A stretch of DNA of 64,000 bases from Rhodocyclaceae bacterium (GCA_019455325.1 JACFMQ010000011.1:48597-112596); one strand, 5' to 3'; counted from the first letter of the stretch, positions 34,744-46,051 are shown. The notes: generated by a model from the letters alone, not told the origin. Made by a program: numbers and translations.

Positions 34744-37218
34744 TCAGAACTGATATCTGAGGTTGACGAGGAAATTGCGCGGCACGCCGATGTAGTTGAG
34801 GTTCAGAGCCAGCGGGTCCCAATACTCCTTGTCGAACAAGTTGTTCACCACCGCGCTGATTTCGGCCTGCTCGCTGATCCGGTACTTGGCGGTGAGGCCA
34901 ACCAGGGCATAGCTCTTCTGCTCGATCCGCCAACCAGTGCCCGACCGGTACGTAGAACTTTGCGCCCGCAGACTCCCGCCGACACTCCATTTCGTGCCGG
35001 GGATGTGGTAGTTGGTGAACAGCCGGTAGGCGTGCCGGGGAATCCGAGTCTCGGCAGGTTGGCCCTTGTTGGCGCCGTTGGCATGTTCCGACTCGACGAA
35101 GGTATAGCCGGCGCCGATCTGCCAGTTGGACGACAGGGCGCCGTTGAGGCTCAGCTCGACCCCTTCACTGCGAATCTTGCCCTGAGAGTAGTAGCACCAG
35201 CCGCCGCAGACATTGCCGGAACTGTTGCCAAATTGGGTATCCTGGGCCGGCCGATTGGTTTCTTCCAGTTGAAAGATCGCTGCCGCGGCATTCAGCCTGC
35301 CAGCAAAGAACTCGCCCTTGACGCCGGCCTCGTAGTTCGCACCGACCACTGGCTTGAGAACGTCGCCATTGCGGCCAAGATTGGATAGCGGTCGGAAGAT
35401 GTCCGAATAGCTGGCGTAGAGCGAATAATTGTCGTTGATGTCGTAGACGATCCCTGCATAAGGGGTGACCACGGCATTTTCATCCATGATCCGGATGCCT
35501 TGAGAATTGATGTTTTCATACCAACTGATGCGGGTACCCAGGATCAGTTTGAGCGGGTCGGCCAGATTCAGGCGTGCGACCCCGTAGGCGCCATGCTGAT
35601 TGGTCTTGCTTGGATTGCCAAATGCGGGCGCATCGCTTAGATGCACATAGGGAAAGGCCTCTGGGCCGTCATAAAGATTGAAATTAAATCTGCTGCTGAA
35701 CCTGGATGCATTCGCACTTTCCGCCTTTTTTCCATTGATTCCGAAGGCCAGCTCATGCTTGCGCCCCAGCAGGTGCAGGGGGCCTGCAGCATGGGCATCC
35801 AATGAGTCACTCGATGTTTTTCTGCGATTCCACCAGGCCGCAGCACTCATTCCATCTCCGGTTACCAGATCCGGCCTGCCCGCTTGCTCGCCTAGGAGTT
35901 GGTCGACATCGCCATCATGATGGGCATAGTTGAGCTTGAAGTCCCAGCCATGTCCAAGTTGCTGCTCGATGTAGAAAAAAGCTCGCCGTGACTCGGTGTT
36001 CCTGAACCCATAGGGTGGCACGCCAAATAACAGCGAACGGCTCAGGCCAAGGCTGCTGCCATCGGCTGCCGCAGGCATACCCATCTCCTGACCACTGTTG
36101 TCGTTTTCCTCATGCTGGTAGCCGATGCCAATCCTGGTGCTGTCCGTGGGAAGAGCCTCGATCACGCCATAGACGGCTGTCTTGTCGGAATGAACGTAAT
36201 CCATGAAGGACTCGGCCTTGTCGGACAGAGCCACGACGCGCGCGCGGAGGGCGCCGGATTGCACCAGCGGCGTGGAAACGTCCGCCACCAGCCGTCTTTT
36301 GTCCCAGGAGCCGAGTTGGGTTTCAACATGCGCCTGGAATTGCTCGGTGGGGCGCTTGCCCACGATGTTGATGGTGCCGCCCGGATTGCCGGCGCCATTC
36401 AGCAATCCGGCGGCACCCTGCTGTATTTCGACGTGGTCGAAGAAGGCGGTATCGGGAGAAGCTTCGCCAACGTTAAACCCACCCATGGCATCCGCCGGCG
36501 CACCGTCGTACTGCACTTGCAGGCCGAATCCTCGACTGGTGTAGTTGGTGGCCCCATTCACTCTACTTGCATAGACACCGCTGGTGCTGCGCAGCACTTC
36601 GTCCATGGTCGTCAGTCCGAAATCATCCATCTGCTGCCGAGTGATGACCGTCACAGTCTGCGGCGTCTCGCGCAGCGACAGCGGCAGCTTGGTGGCGACG
36701 TTCACCTGTTCGGTGGTGTAGGAGCCGGTGCCTTCGGTCAGGGCGCTCCCACCAAGCGCAGTGGCGGTGACCGCGACAACCGGCAACGTAGCCGCACCCA
36801 ACGCCACTGCGCGAAGACGATATTCCCCCGATGCATTCCGCACGGCTTCCAGCCCCGTGCCGGCCAGCAGCGTGTCCAATGCGGCCTGCGCGCTGAAGGT
36901 GCCGCGCACGCCGCGGCTTTGCCTGCCCTGCACCAGTGCAGGCGTGGCGGCCAGCGGCACGCCCGACTCGGCGACGAAGTGCGTCAGTACAGCATCGAGC
37001 GGTCCTGCGGGTATGTCGTAGTCACGCATGCCAGGCGCTTGTTGCGCCACGGGCGCCGCGTTTTGCGCCTGGGCCTCGGGCTGCCATACGGCCAGCAGGC
37101 CGCCGGCCAGGGTAAGGTGAATGGCTGCCACCAGCAGTGTGGGGCGGAACCCTGGATGGGTGGAGTGGGAAACGGTGATCTCTGCCGCGGACGCGGCACG
37201 GGATGCATGTCTGGACAT
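34744..37218 (-). CDS. TonB-dependent ferric-siderophore receptor with N-terminal signalling domain
   Basis: This 824-aa receptor has a signal sequence (to about residue 52, AQAQ/N), an STN/secretin signalling domain (about 60-130, RDYDIPAGPLDAVLTHFVAESG), a plug (about 170-290, LPLSLRETPQTVTVITRQQMDDFG and NPGGTINIVGKRP) and a 22-strand barrel ending in LRYQF with the terminal Phe needed for BAM insertion. The signalling domain means it can report ligand occupancy to FecR, whose gene lies upstream together with fecI. It resembles the FpvA/FoxA class, but the siderophore cannot be read from sequence. Two Cys (CGGWC) in an extracellular region are notable. Confidence 0.95.
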   Translation of the reverse strand: MSRHASRAASAAEITVSHSTHPGFRPTLLVAAIHLTLAGGLLAVWQPEAQAQNAAPVAQQAPGMRDYDIPAGPLDAVLTHFVAESGVPLAATPALVQGRQSRGVRGTFSAQAALDTLLAGTGLEAVRNASGEYRLRAVALGAATLPVVAVTATALGGSALTEGTGSYTTEQVNVATKLPLSLRETPQTVTVITRQQMDDFGLTTMDEVLRSTSGVYASRVNGATNYTSRGFGLQVQYDGAPADAMGGFNVGEASPDTAFFDHVEIQQGAAGLLNGAGNPGGTINIVGKRPTEQFQAHVETQLGSWDKRRLVADVSTPLVQSGALRARVVALSDKAESFMDYVHSDKTAVYGVIEALPTDSTRIGIGYQHEENDNSGQEMGMPAAADGSSLGLSRSLLFGVPPYGFRNTESRRAFFYIEQQLGHGWDFKLNYAHHDGDVDQLLGEQAGRPDLVTGDGMSAAAWWNRRKTSSDSLDAHAAGPLHLLGRKHELAFGINGKKAESANASRFSSRFNFNLYDGPEAFPYVHLSDAPAFGNPSKTNQHGAYGVARLNLADPLKLILGTRISWYENINSQGIRIMDENAVVTPYAGIVYDINDNYSLYASYSDIFRPLSNLGRNGDVLKPVVGANYEAGVKGEFFAGRLNAAAAIFQLEETNRPAQDTQFGNSSGNVCGGWCYYSQGKIRSEGVELSLNGALSSNWQIGAGYTFVESEHANGANKGQPAETRIPRHAYRLFTNYHIPGTKWSVGGSLRAQSSTYRSGTGWRIEQKSYALVGLTAKYRISEQAEISAVVNNLFDKEYWDPLALNLNYIGVPRNFLVNLRYQF

Positions 37219-37444
37219 GACGGACGTTCTTCCTCGTGCAAGATGGTTGGCGAAACGGAGTCACCCCGTCTTGTCCCCCGACGGCTGCCGGAACCGATGA
37301 CTTTGGCGATCTCTCACTCCCTTAATCGAACGAGAGGCCAAAAGGTAGAAGCGATTCTGGAAAAAACTCTGAGAAGTGCTCTCAAGCGGCATGGAAAGCG
37401 GGCGGTGGCTTGGCGCAACAGGGCACTTGCGTCCATTCTCTTGG

Positions 37445-37466
37445 CGTATACAGTTCCACATATACG
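37445..37466 (+). promoter_or_regulatory. Operator-like inverted repeat before the broken vapBC
   Basis: CGTATA (37445-37450) and TATACG (37461-37466) form a 6-bp inverted repeat with a 10-nt spacer directly before the ATG at 37467. Palindromes of this kind are the usual autoregulatory site of ribbon-helix-helix antitoxins, and this one helps show where the antitoxin gene originally started. Confidence 0.5.
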
Positions 37467-37684
37467 ATGCTCTCTATATCTCGGACGCCATGGAGGCGCT
37501 GCTGGCTCAGGCCGCACAGGCGTGCGGCCTGTCAAAGAGCCGCTGGGTCGCCGAACTCATCCGCCAGCACGCGCGTGATGTCTGGCCTGCCGAATGCGCC
37601 ACGCTGGCTGGGGCATTTTCCGACTTCCCCCTGCGCGACGAATTGCCTCTGCAGGGGAATGACGTGCCCCGCATTGGGTTTTGA
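37467..37684 (+). pseudogene. Antitoxin remnant (CopG/ribbon-helix-helix VapB-like), frameshifted start
   Basis: The region from about 37470 encodes LYISDAMEALLAQAAQACG and continues with LSKSRWVAELIRQHARDVWP to the end DVPRIGF, the pattern of a CopG-like antitoxin of about 72 aa. The natural start would be ATG 37467, just after the palindrome, but it lies one base out of frame with the family sequence, so a base seems lost right after the start codon. The frame is open further upstream to 37376, which would add unrelated residues. It ends with an ATGA-like overlap into the toxin remnant. Confidence 0.65.
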
Positions 37685-37873
37685 CGCTGCTGGTTCTGGA
37701 CAGCAACACCATCAACCACTACTTCCGGGGCGATACCCAGGTGGTGCCGCGCCTGGAGGCTCTGGAAAAGCTGTTGCTCCCGTTGGCGCCATCACGCACG
37801 GCTGGTGACACGCAACGAGCGGGAGTTCGCCCGCGTGCCGGGTTTGCAGGTGGTGAACTGGCACGCGGAGTGA
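37681..37873 (+). pseudogene. VapC toxin remnant with internal deletions
   Basis: The start LLVLDSNTINHYFRGDTQVV, then PRLEAL, is a clear VapC N-terminus with its first Asp, but the next match EKLLLPL follows at once, so the middle of the PIN domain is missing. The C-terminal end LVTRNEREFARVPGLQVVNW appears in another frame from about 37803. Full-length relatives are about 130 aa; here about 60 residues remain in two frames. The toxin cannot be active. The remnant ends at 37873, exactly adjoining the stop codon of fecR on the other strand. Confidence 0.75.
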
Positions 37874-38890
37874 TCAGCGCGCCGCCTCACCCCTGGGCTC
37901 GATGCTGACCCACCACGGTTGCGTGCGGTGCACGCGGATGGGCATGACGGATTCGAGCATGGCCAGCGTCCGGTCGGGGTCGCCCACCGGGTAGCCGCCG
38001 AAGACGCGCAGGTCGGCCACTTCGGGCGCCAGGCCCAGGTGGCCGTGGTGATGGCGCCGCAGTTCCTTTACCACGTCGGACAGCGGGATGTTGCGGGCGA
38101 CGAGCAGGCCGCGCGTCCAGGCTTCGCGGGCAGGGTCGGCGGCTTCGGCCGCCGCCAGCGAGGCATCGGTGAAGCGGAGCTGCTGGCCCGCGGGAATGAT
38201 GGTGGTGGCGCCGGTGGTGGCGGTGCGCACCTCGATGCGGCCCTCGAAGACGGCCACGAAGGTTTCGGTCTCGTCCAGCCGCACGGTGAAACGGGTGCCC
38301 AGCGCCTGCAGGCGACCCTGCGGGGTCTCGACATAGAAGGGGCGCCGCAGTGGGTCGGCGGCGGTGTCGATGAGGACTTCGCCCTTCACCAGTTGCAGGC
38401 GGCGCTGGTCTGGCCGGTAGTCCTGATTGAAGGCGCTGACGGCGTTGATCCAGATGCGGGTGCCGTCGGACAGGGCGATTTCGCGCACTTCGCCGGTGCC
38501 GGTGCGGTAGTCGGCCATCCACGCCTGAGCCGTGCCGGGCAGGGGCGTATGGCGCCATGTGATCCAGCCAAGCAGGCCGCTGCCGGCAATGGAGGCGATG
38601 CCGAGCAGCACCTGCCGGCGCCGCGCCAGGACGCTGTTGGCCCGTTCGTAGGCGGTGATGGCGGTTTGTCGCTCGGAGCTGGCCTTGATGGGCTCGAAGC
38701 GGTGACTGATGCGCTCGACGTAGCGCCACGCCTCCTGGTGCTCGGCCGATTCGGCCAGCCAGGATTCCCACCGGCTGCGGTCGGCTGCCGTGGCCTCGCC
38801 CGAGTCCAGCACCGCGAACCACTCGGCGGCCTGTTCCAACACGCCGTGCGAAGGCTCGGATGGGGTGGATTTGAGGGAAGCGGTGGTCAA
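37874..38890 (-). CDS. fecR: FecR-family anti-sigma factor/signal transducer
   Basis: This 338-aa protein has the FecR N-terminal DUF4880 domain (about 15-60, EQAAEWFAVLDSGEATAADRSRWESWLA), one membrane helix (about 93-112, QVLLGIASIAGSGLLGWITW) and the periplasmic FecR domain (about 125-225, DYRTGTGEVREIALSDGTRIWINAVSAF and KGEVLIDTAAD). It would bind the receptor's signalling domain outside and control the FecI sigma factor inside. It lies 30 nt downstream of fecI. The receptor follows after about 650 bp, an interval filled by the broken vapBC on the other strand. Confidence 0.94.
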   Translation of the reverse strand: MTTASLKSTPSEPSHGVLEQAAEWFAVLDSGEATAADRSRWESWLAESAEHQEAWRYVERISHRFEPIKASSERQTAITAYERANSVLARRRQVLLGIASIAGSGLLGWITWRHTPLPGTAQAWMADYRTGTGEVREIALSDGTRIWINAVSAFNQDYRPDQRRLQLVKGEVLIDTAADPLRRPFYVETPQGRLQALGTRFTVRLDETETFVAVFEGRIEVRTATTGATTIIPAGQQLRFTDASLAAAEAADPAREAWTRGLLVARNIPLSDVVKELRRHHHGHLGLAPEVADLRVFGGYPVGDPDRTLAMLESVMPIRVHRTQPWWVSIEPRGEAAR

Positions 38891-38920
38891 GGCGCGGCGA
38901 CCTGCGTGTGAACCGCGCCG

Positions 38921-39547
38921 TCAGGAGACGGCGGGAACAGTCGTCGGAAAGGATGGGGTCTGTTCGCCGCTGCAGGGCAGTTCTTCCACCACTTGCCGCG
39001 CCTCCAGGCGCAGGCAGTGCAGCATGGCTTGGGCGACGTAGGTGGTGACGGTGCGTGTGGAGACGCCCAGCTCCTGGGCCACCTCCTTGTGCGTCATGTC
39101 GCCGGCCACGGCCAGCACGAAGGCGCGGGCGGCCTTGGGCGGCAGGCTGCGCAGCATGGTGTCGATTTCCTGAAGGGCTTCGAGCACGATGACCTGGTGC
39201 TCGGCCGAGGGAGCCACGGCCTCGGGCCGGGCGGCGAGCGTATCGAGCCAGGCTTGTTCAATGCTGCGACGGCGCCAGAGGTCCACGCACAGGCCGTTGG
39301 CCATGGTGCGCAGGTAGACCCGCGCCTCGGGAGCGCTGTCGAAGCGGCGCGGTTTCTCGATCAGGCGGAGGAAGGCGTCGTGCGCGAGATCGGCTGCGTC
39401 GGCCGCGTTGCCCAGCCGCCGGCGTAACCACCCCTGGAGCCAGTCGTGATGGTCATCGTAGAGGTGTTCGATGGTGGGTGACGCATACTCCGGGGGGCTC
39501 ACGATCTTGTCTACCCCTTGGCTTTCCACCCGGCGGGCATGTGGCAT
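38921..39547 (-). CDS. fecI: FecI-family ECF RNA polymerase sigma factor
   Basis: This 208-aa sigma factor shows region 2 (about 24-92, IEHLYDDHHDWLQGWLRRRLGNAADAADLAHDAFLRLIEKP with VYLRTMANGLCVDLWRRR) and region 4 (about 130-185, LRSLPPKAARAFVLAVAGDMTHKEVAQELGVSTRTVTTYVAQAM). This is the iron-starvation branch. I use ATG 39547; a GTG at 39502 would give a start closer to usual FecI length. It should direct transcription of the receptor and downstream genes when the siderophore is bound, and is probably itself under Fur (promoter region at 39765-39827). Confidence 0.93.
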   Translation of the reverse strand: MPHARRVESQGVDKIVSPPEYASPTIEHLYDDHHDWLQGWLRRRLGNAADAADLAHDAFLRLIEKPRRFDSAPEARVYLRTMANGLCVDLWRRRSIEQAWLDTLAARPEAVAPSAEHQVIVLEALQEIDTMLRSLPPKAARAFVLAVAGDMTHKEVAQELGVSTRTVTTYVAQAMLHCLRLEARQVVEELPCSGEQTPSFPTTVPAVS

Positions 39548-39556
39548 GTGATTTCT

Positions 39557-39787
39557 CTAACTGCGCGTGTCCACGGTCAAGACGGTGCGCCACTTGGAAA
39601 ACCCCTCGGGCAGCAGCGCCACGGACAGCCATTCCTGAACGGGTGCTGCGCCGCGCAGAACGCTTGGGCCTCACTCTCCGGCAACGGCTTGACGATCTCG
39701 AATCGGTTGCGGCTGATGCCGGCCGGATCGCTCTCCAGAGACCTTGAGCGCGTTCCATTCGGTAACAAAAACGATTCGCACTATCAT
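39557..39787 (-). pseudogene. Possible broken small gene upstream of fecI
   Basis: The ATG at 39787 opens MIVRIVFVTEWNALK, which stays open for 38 codons to a TGA; the same frame then continues with EWLSVALLPEGFSKWRTVLT and ends at TAG 39557, 9 nt before the fecI ATG. The middle stretch also reads plausibly in another frame (ISRNRFEIVKPLPESEAQAF). Both readings suggest a former gene of about 76 codons with either a nonsense codon or two compensating shifts. I do not recognise the family. It lies directly downstream of the promoter, so it would have been the first gene of the operon. Confidence 0.35.
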
Positions 39788-39827
39788 GTTGGCCGCCGAT
39801 TATGAGGCTGAGGCGCGCGTTTGGCAA
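39765..39827 (-). promoter_or_regulatory. Promoter with Fur-box-like sequence for the fecI operon
   Basis: On the minus strand TTGCCA (39827-39822) and CATAAT (39804-39799) are 17 nt apart, a good sigma-70 promoter. Around and after the expected start, 39789-39765 reads ATGATAGTGCGAATCGTTTT within it, close to the common Fur site form ATGATAATGCGAATCATT. The remaining space to gyrA (39828-40052) has no gene; a TAAAAT at 39988-39993 on the plus strand may be the gyrA -10. Confidence 0.55.
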
Positions 39828-40052
39828 TTCTTTCGCTTGCGTTTGACCGCCGGCGCCGCCGTGCGGGTTCGGCCGGATGATTTCGTTGGCTGCGCGGCGA
39901 ATCCGGCATCGGGGAACGACTTGCCCTTCGCTCGGCGGCGTCTTTCCAGACTACGGCATGGGGCCGGGTAAGTCATCGGCGGCATGGTAAAATCCCCGGT
40001 TTCGCCAAGACACAACAATATAGGTCGCAAGCAAGCGGCATGTGGATGGGAT

Positions 40053-42605
<2,553 letters not shown>

Positions 42606-42624
42606 GGAACGGGCGAGGGCTTTC

Positions 42625-43722
42625 ATGTCGCGCATCTGGAATTTCAGCGCCGGTCCAGCGGTGCTGCCGGCGGAAGTGCTGGAGCAGGTCGGGGACGAAC
42701 TGCTCGACTGGCACGGCGCCGGCTGCGGCGTCATGGAGATGAGCCACCGCGGCAAGGCGTTCACGTCGATCATCGAGGCGGCCGAGGCCGACCTGCGCGA
42801 ACTGCTCGGCATTCCCGGCAACTACAGGGTGCTCTTCCTGCAAGGGGGCGCCACGCAGCAGTTCGCGCAGATTCCGATGAACCTGCTGCCCGCCGGCAGG
42901 TCGGCCGACTACCTGGTCACGGGTTCGTGGTCGAAGAAAGCGGTCAAGGAAGCGCAGCGCGTTGCCGGCCCGGCGTCGGCACGCGTCGCCGGCAGCACCG
43001 AGGCCGTGGGCTTCACGCGCTTCCTCGACGACGGCGAGATCGCCGTCGATGCGAACGCCGCCTACCTGCACCTATGCACCAACGAGACGATCCACGGCGT
43101 CGAGATCGACTGCTCGCGCCTGCCGAAGACCGGCATGCCGATCGTCGCCGACATGAGTTCGCATATCCTGTCGCGGCCGGTCGACGTGTCGAAGTACGCG
43201 CTGATCTACGCCGGCGCGCAGAAGAACGTCGGCCCGTCCGGCGTGACGCTGGTGATCGTCCGCGAGGACCTCGTCGGCCGGGCGCCGGCGACGATCCCGA
43301 CGGTGATGGACTACGCGGTGATGGCCGAGAACGGCTCGATGCTGAACACGCCGCCGACCTTCGCCATCTACGTCGCTGGCCTCGTCTTCAAGTGGCTGAA
43401 GCGCCAGGGCGGCCTCGTCGAGATGGAAAGGATCAACAGGCACAAGGCCGAACTGCTCTACGCCTGCATCGACGAGAGCGAAGGCTTCTACCGCAACCCG
43501 GTGCGCGTCGCCGACCGCTCGCGCATGAACGTGCCGTTCACGCTCGCCGATCCCGCGCTCGACGCCGCCTTCCTCGCCGAAGCGCAGGCCGCCGGGCTCG
43601 CTTCGCTGAAGGGCCACAAGTCGGTCGGCGGCATGCGCGCGTCGATCTACAACGCCATGCCGACCGACGGCGTGCGCGCGCTGGTGGCGTTCATGGACGA
43701 CTTCCGGAAGCGCAAGGCATGA
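42625..43722 (+). CDS. serC: Phosphoserine aminotransferase
   Basis: SerC (365 aa) transfers an amino group from glutamate to 3-phosphohydroxypyruvate in serine synthesis and also serves pyridoxal phosphate synthesis. The N-terminus RIWNFSAGPAVLPAEVLEQ, the loop MEMSHRGKAF and the PLP lysine K200 in YAGAQKNVGPSG are all visible. Length is normal. It starts 19 nt after gyrA and its stop overlaps the pheA start (ATGA), so serine and aromatic genes are co-transcribed. Confidence 0.98.
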   Translation: MSRIWNFSAGPAVLPAEVLEQVGDELLDWHGAGCGVMEMSHRGKAFTSIIEAAEADLRELLGIPGNYRVLFLQGGATQQFAQIPMNLLPAGRSADYLVTGSWSKKAVKEAQRVAGPASARVAGSTEAVGFTRFLDDGEIAVDANAAYLHLCTNETIHGVEIDCSRLPKTGMPIVADMSSHILSRPVDVSKYALIYAGAQKNVGPSGVTLVIVREDLVGRAPATIPTVMDYAVMAENGSMLNTPPTFAIYVAGLVFKWLKRQGGLVEMERINRHKAELLYACIDESEGFYRNPVRVADRSRMNVPFTLADPALDAAFLAEAQAAGLASLKGHKSVGGMRASIYNAMPTDGVRALVAFMDDFRKRKA

Positions 43723-44810
43723 GCGAGGAACTTTCCAAGGAACTCGCCGCCGTCCGCGACGAGATCGACGGCATCGACGGAGAGCTTCTCGACCTGCTGA
43801 ACCGGCGCGCCCGCTGCGCGCAGAAGGTCGGCGAGATCAAGGCGCGCCACGGCGAGGCCGGCTTCATCTACCGCCCCGAGCGCGAGGCGCAGGTGCTGCG
43901 CCGCGTCCAGGATCTGAATCCGGGGCCGCTTTCCGACGAGAACGTCACCTGGCTGTTCCGCGAGGTGATGTCGGCCTGCCTGTCGCTCGAACAGCCGCTG
44001 TCGGTGGCCTTCCTCGGTCCGCTCGGTTCCTTCACCGGCAGCGCGGCGACCAAGCATTTCGGCCACGCCGCGCGCCTCCTGCCGCAGGCGTCGATCGACG
44101 ACGTTTTCCGCGAGGTCGAGGCCGGTCACGCGCACTACGCGGTGGTGCCGGTCGAGAACTCGACCGAGGGCGCCGTCGGCCGCAGCATGGACCTGCTCTT
44201 CTCGACGCCGCTCAGGGTCTGCGGCGAGGTCGTGCTGCGCATCCACCAGAACCTGATGACGCGCGAGACTGCGCTCGCCGGCGTGAAGAAGATCTACTCG
44301 CACGCCCAGTCGCTGGCGCAGTGCCACGAGTGGCTGAATCGCAACCTGCCGAACGTGCCGCGCATCTCGGTCGCCAGCAACTCGCAGGCCGCCGAGCTGG
44401 CGATGCAGGAGGAGGGCGCCGCGGCGATCGCCGGCGAGGCCGCGGCCGAACGCTTCAACGTGCCGATCCTGGTCGCCAACATCGAGGACGAGCCGAACAA
44501 CACGACGCGCTTTCTCGTCCTCGGCCGCCGCGACGCCGGCATCTCCGGCCGCGACAAGACCTCGCTGATCATGTCCGCGCCGAACCGCACCGGTTCGCTG
44601 CACGGCCTCCTGCTGCCGCTGGCCGAGGCCGGCGTGTCGATGACGCGGCTGGAGTCGCGGCCGGCGCGGCACACGCTGTGGGAGTACGTGTTCTTCGTCG
44701 ATATCGACGGCCACTGCGACGAGCCGAAGGTGGCCAAGGCGCTGGCCGAGCTGCAGCGGCAGGCGGCCTACCTGAAGGTGCTCGGCTCCTACCCCGCCGC
44801 CGTTTACTGA
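43719..44810 (+). CDS. pheA: Chorismate mutase/prephenate dehydratase (P-protein)
   Basis: PheA (363 aa) converts chorismate to prephenate and then to phenylpyruvate. Domains in order: AroQ-type chorismate mutase (about 5-90, LAAVRDEIDGIDGELLDLLNRRA), prephenate dehydratase (about 93-270, VAFLGPLGSFTGSAATKHFG and the catalytic ENSTEGAVGRSMDLL) and a regulatory ACT domain (about 280-355, TSLIMSAPNRTGSLHGLLLP and LESRPARHTLWEYVFFVD) for phenylalanine feedback. The bifunctional length and coupling to serC are typical of betaproteobacteria. Confidence 0.98.
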   Translation: MSEELSKELAAVRDEIDGIDGELLDLLNRRARCAQKVGEIKARHGEAGFIYRPEREAQVLRRVQDLNPGPLSDENVTWLFREVMSACLSLEQPLSVAFLGPLGSFTGSAATKHFGHAARLLPQASIDDVFREVEAGHAHYAVVPVENSTEGAVGRSMDLLFSTPLRVCGEVVLRIHQNLMTRETALAGVKKIYSHAQSLAQCHEWLNRNLPNVPRISVASNSQAAELAMQEEGAAAIAGEAAAERFNVPILVANIEDEPNNTTRFLVLGRRDAGISGRDKTSLIMSAPNRTGSLHGLLLPLAEAGVSMTRLESRPARHTLWEYVFFVDIDGHCDEPKVAKALAELQRQAAYLKVLGSYPAAVY

Positions 44811-44834
44811 ACCCCTGTCTTGCCAAGGATAGCC

Positions 44835-45929
44835 ATGCCCCTCATCGACCAGGCGCTGCCCTACGTGCGCGCCATCTCGCCCTACCTGCCGGGCAAGCCG
44901 ATCACCGAACTGGCCCGCGAGATGGGCATTCCGGTGGAGAGGATCGTCAAGCTCGCCTCCAACGAGAACCCGCTCGGCATGAGCCCGAAGGCGAGGGCGG
45001 CGATGGAAAGGGCGATCGGCTCGCTCGAACGCTACCCGGACGACTTCGACCTGAAAAAGGCGCTCGCCGACCACACCGGCCTCGGCATGGAGCGCATCGT
45101 GCTCGGCAACGGCTCGAACGACGTGCTCGACCTGATCGCCCGCGTCTTTCTCGCGCCGGGCCGCTCGGCGGTGTTCGCGCAGCACGCCTTCGCCGTCTAT
45201 CCGCTGGCCACGCTGTCCACCGGCGCCGAACTGGTCGTCGTGCCGGCGAAGGACTTCGGCCACGACCTCGATGCGATGCGCGCGGCGATCCGCCCGGACA
45301 CGCGCATCGTCTGGATCGCCAACCCGAACAACCCGACCGGCACCTTCCTGCCGTATCCGCAGTTGAAGGCTTTCCTGCAGGCGGTGCCGGCCGATGTCGT
45401 CGTCGTCCTCGACGAGGCCTACAACGAATACCTGCCGCCGGCCGAGCGCGTCGACACGGTGGCCTGGCTGGCCGAGTTCCCGAATCTGGTGATCACGCGC
45501 ACCTTCTCGAAGATCTACGGCCTGGCCGGCCTGCGCATCGGCTACGCGCTGGCTTCCGCCGAGATCGCCGACCTGATGAACCGCGTGCGCCAGCCGTTCA
45601 ACTGCAACAACCTGGCGCTCGCCGCGGCCGTCGCCGCGCTCGACGACCACGAATTCGTCGCGCAGAGTTACGCGCTCAACCGCAGCGGCATGGAGGCGAT
45701 CATCGCCGGCCTGAAGCGCCTCGGCCTCGCGCACATCCCGGCGCACGGCAACTTCGTCACCTTCAAGGTCGACGACGCCGCCGGTGTGAACCAGCGCCTG
45801 CTGAAGCAGGGCGTCATCGTCCGGCCGATCGGCGGCTACGGCCTGCCCGACTGGCTGCGCGTGACCATCGGCACCGAAGCCGAGAACCTGCGCTTCCTTG
45901 AGGCGCTGGAAGCGGCGTTGAAGAGGTGA
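44835..45929 (+). CDS. hisC: Histidinol-phosphate aminotransferase family protein, probable aromatic aminotransferase
   Basis: This 364-aa fold-type I PLP enzyme has [15 protein letters not shown], the [11 protein letters not shown] loop, DEAYNEYL and PLP lysine K226 in [17 protein letters not shown]. An AAGGAT ribosome site sets ATG 44835; a TTG in frame 5 codons earlier is less likely. HisC paralogues in this pheA-tyrA block are thought to serve phenylalanine and tyrosine synthesis as well as, or instead of, histidine. The true substrate cannot be told from sequence alone. Confidence 0.95.
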   Translation: MPLIDQALPYVRAISPYLPGKPITELAREMGIPVERIVKLASNENPLGMSPKARAAMERAIGSLERYPDDFDLKKALADHTGLGMERIVLGNGSNDVLDLIARVFLAPGRSAVFAQHAFAVYPLATLSTGAELVVVPAKDFGHDLDAMRAAIRPDTRIVWIANPNNPTGTFLPYPQLKAFLQAVPADVVVVLDEAYNEYLPPAERVDTVAWLAEFPNLVITRTFSKIYGLAGLRIGYALASAEIADLMNRVRQPFNCNNLALAAAVAALDDHEFVAQSYALNRSGMEAIIAGLKRLGLAHIPAHGNFVTFKVDDAAGVNQRLLKQGVIVRPIGGYGLPDWLRVTIGTEAENLRFLEALEAALKR

Positions 45930-45938
45930 TGAAAATCC

Positions 45939-46040
45939 ACCGCAGAGGCGCAGAGGCGCAGAGGTTACGCAGAGAAAGGCAAAGTGCGGCTTTCTCCGGG
46001 CTTCCTCTGCGCTTTCTCTGCGCCTCTGCGCCTCTGCGGT
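45939..46040. repeat. REP-like palindromic element made of CGCAGAGG units
   Basis: A perfect 25-bp inverted repeat flanks this 102-bp element. The left arm (45939-45963) is built from repeated CGCAGAGG and GGCGCAGAG units; the right arm (46016-46040) is its exact complement. Inside, CGCAGAGAAAG (45968-45978) and CTTTCTCTGCG (46012-46022) form a second pair. It fills the space between hisC and tyrA and would form a long hairpin in the mRNA. It looks like a dispersed extragenic palindrome; other copies would be expected in the genome. Confidence 0.85.
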
Positions 46041-46051
46041 AGGTGTTACCA

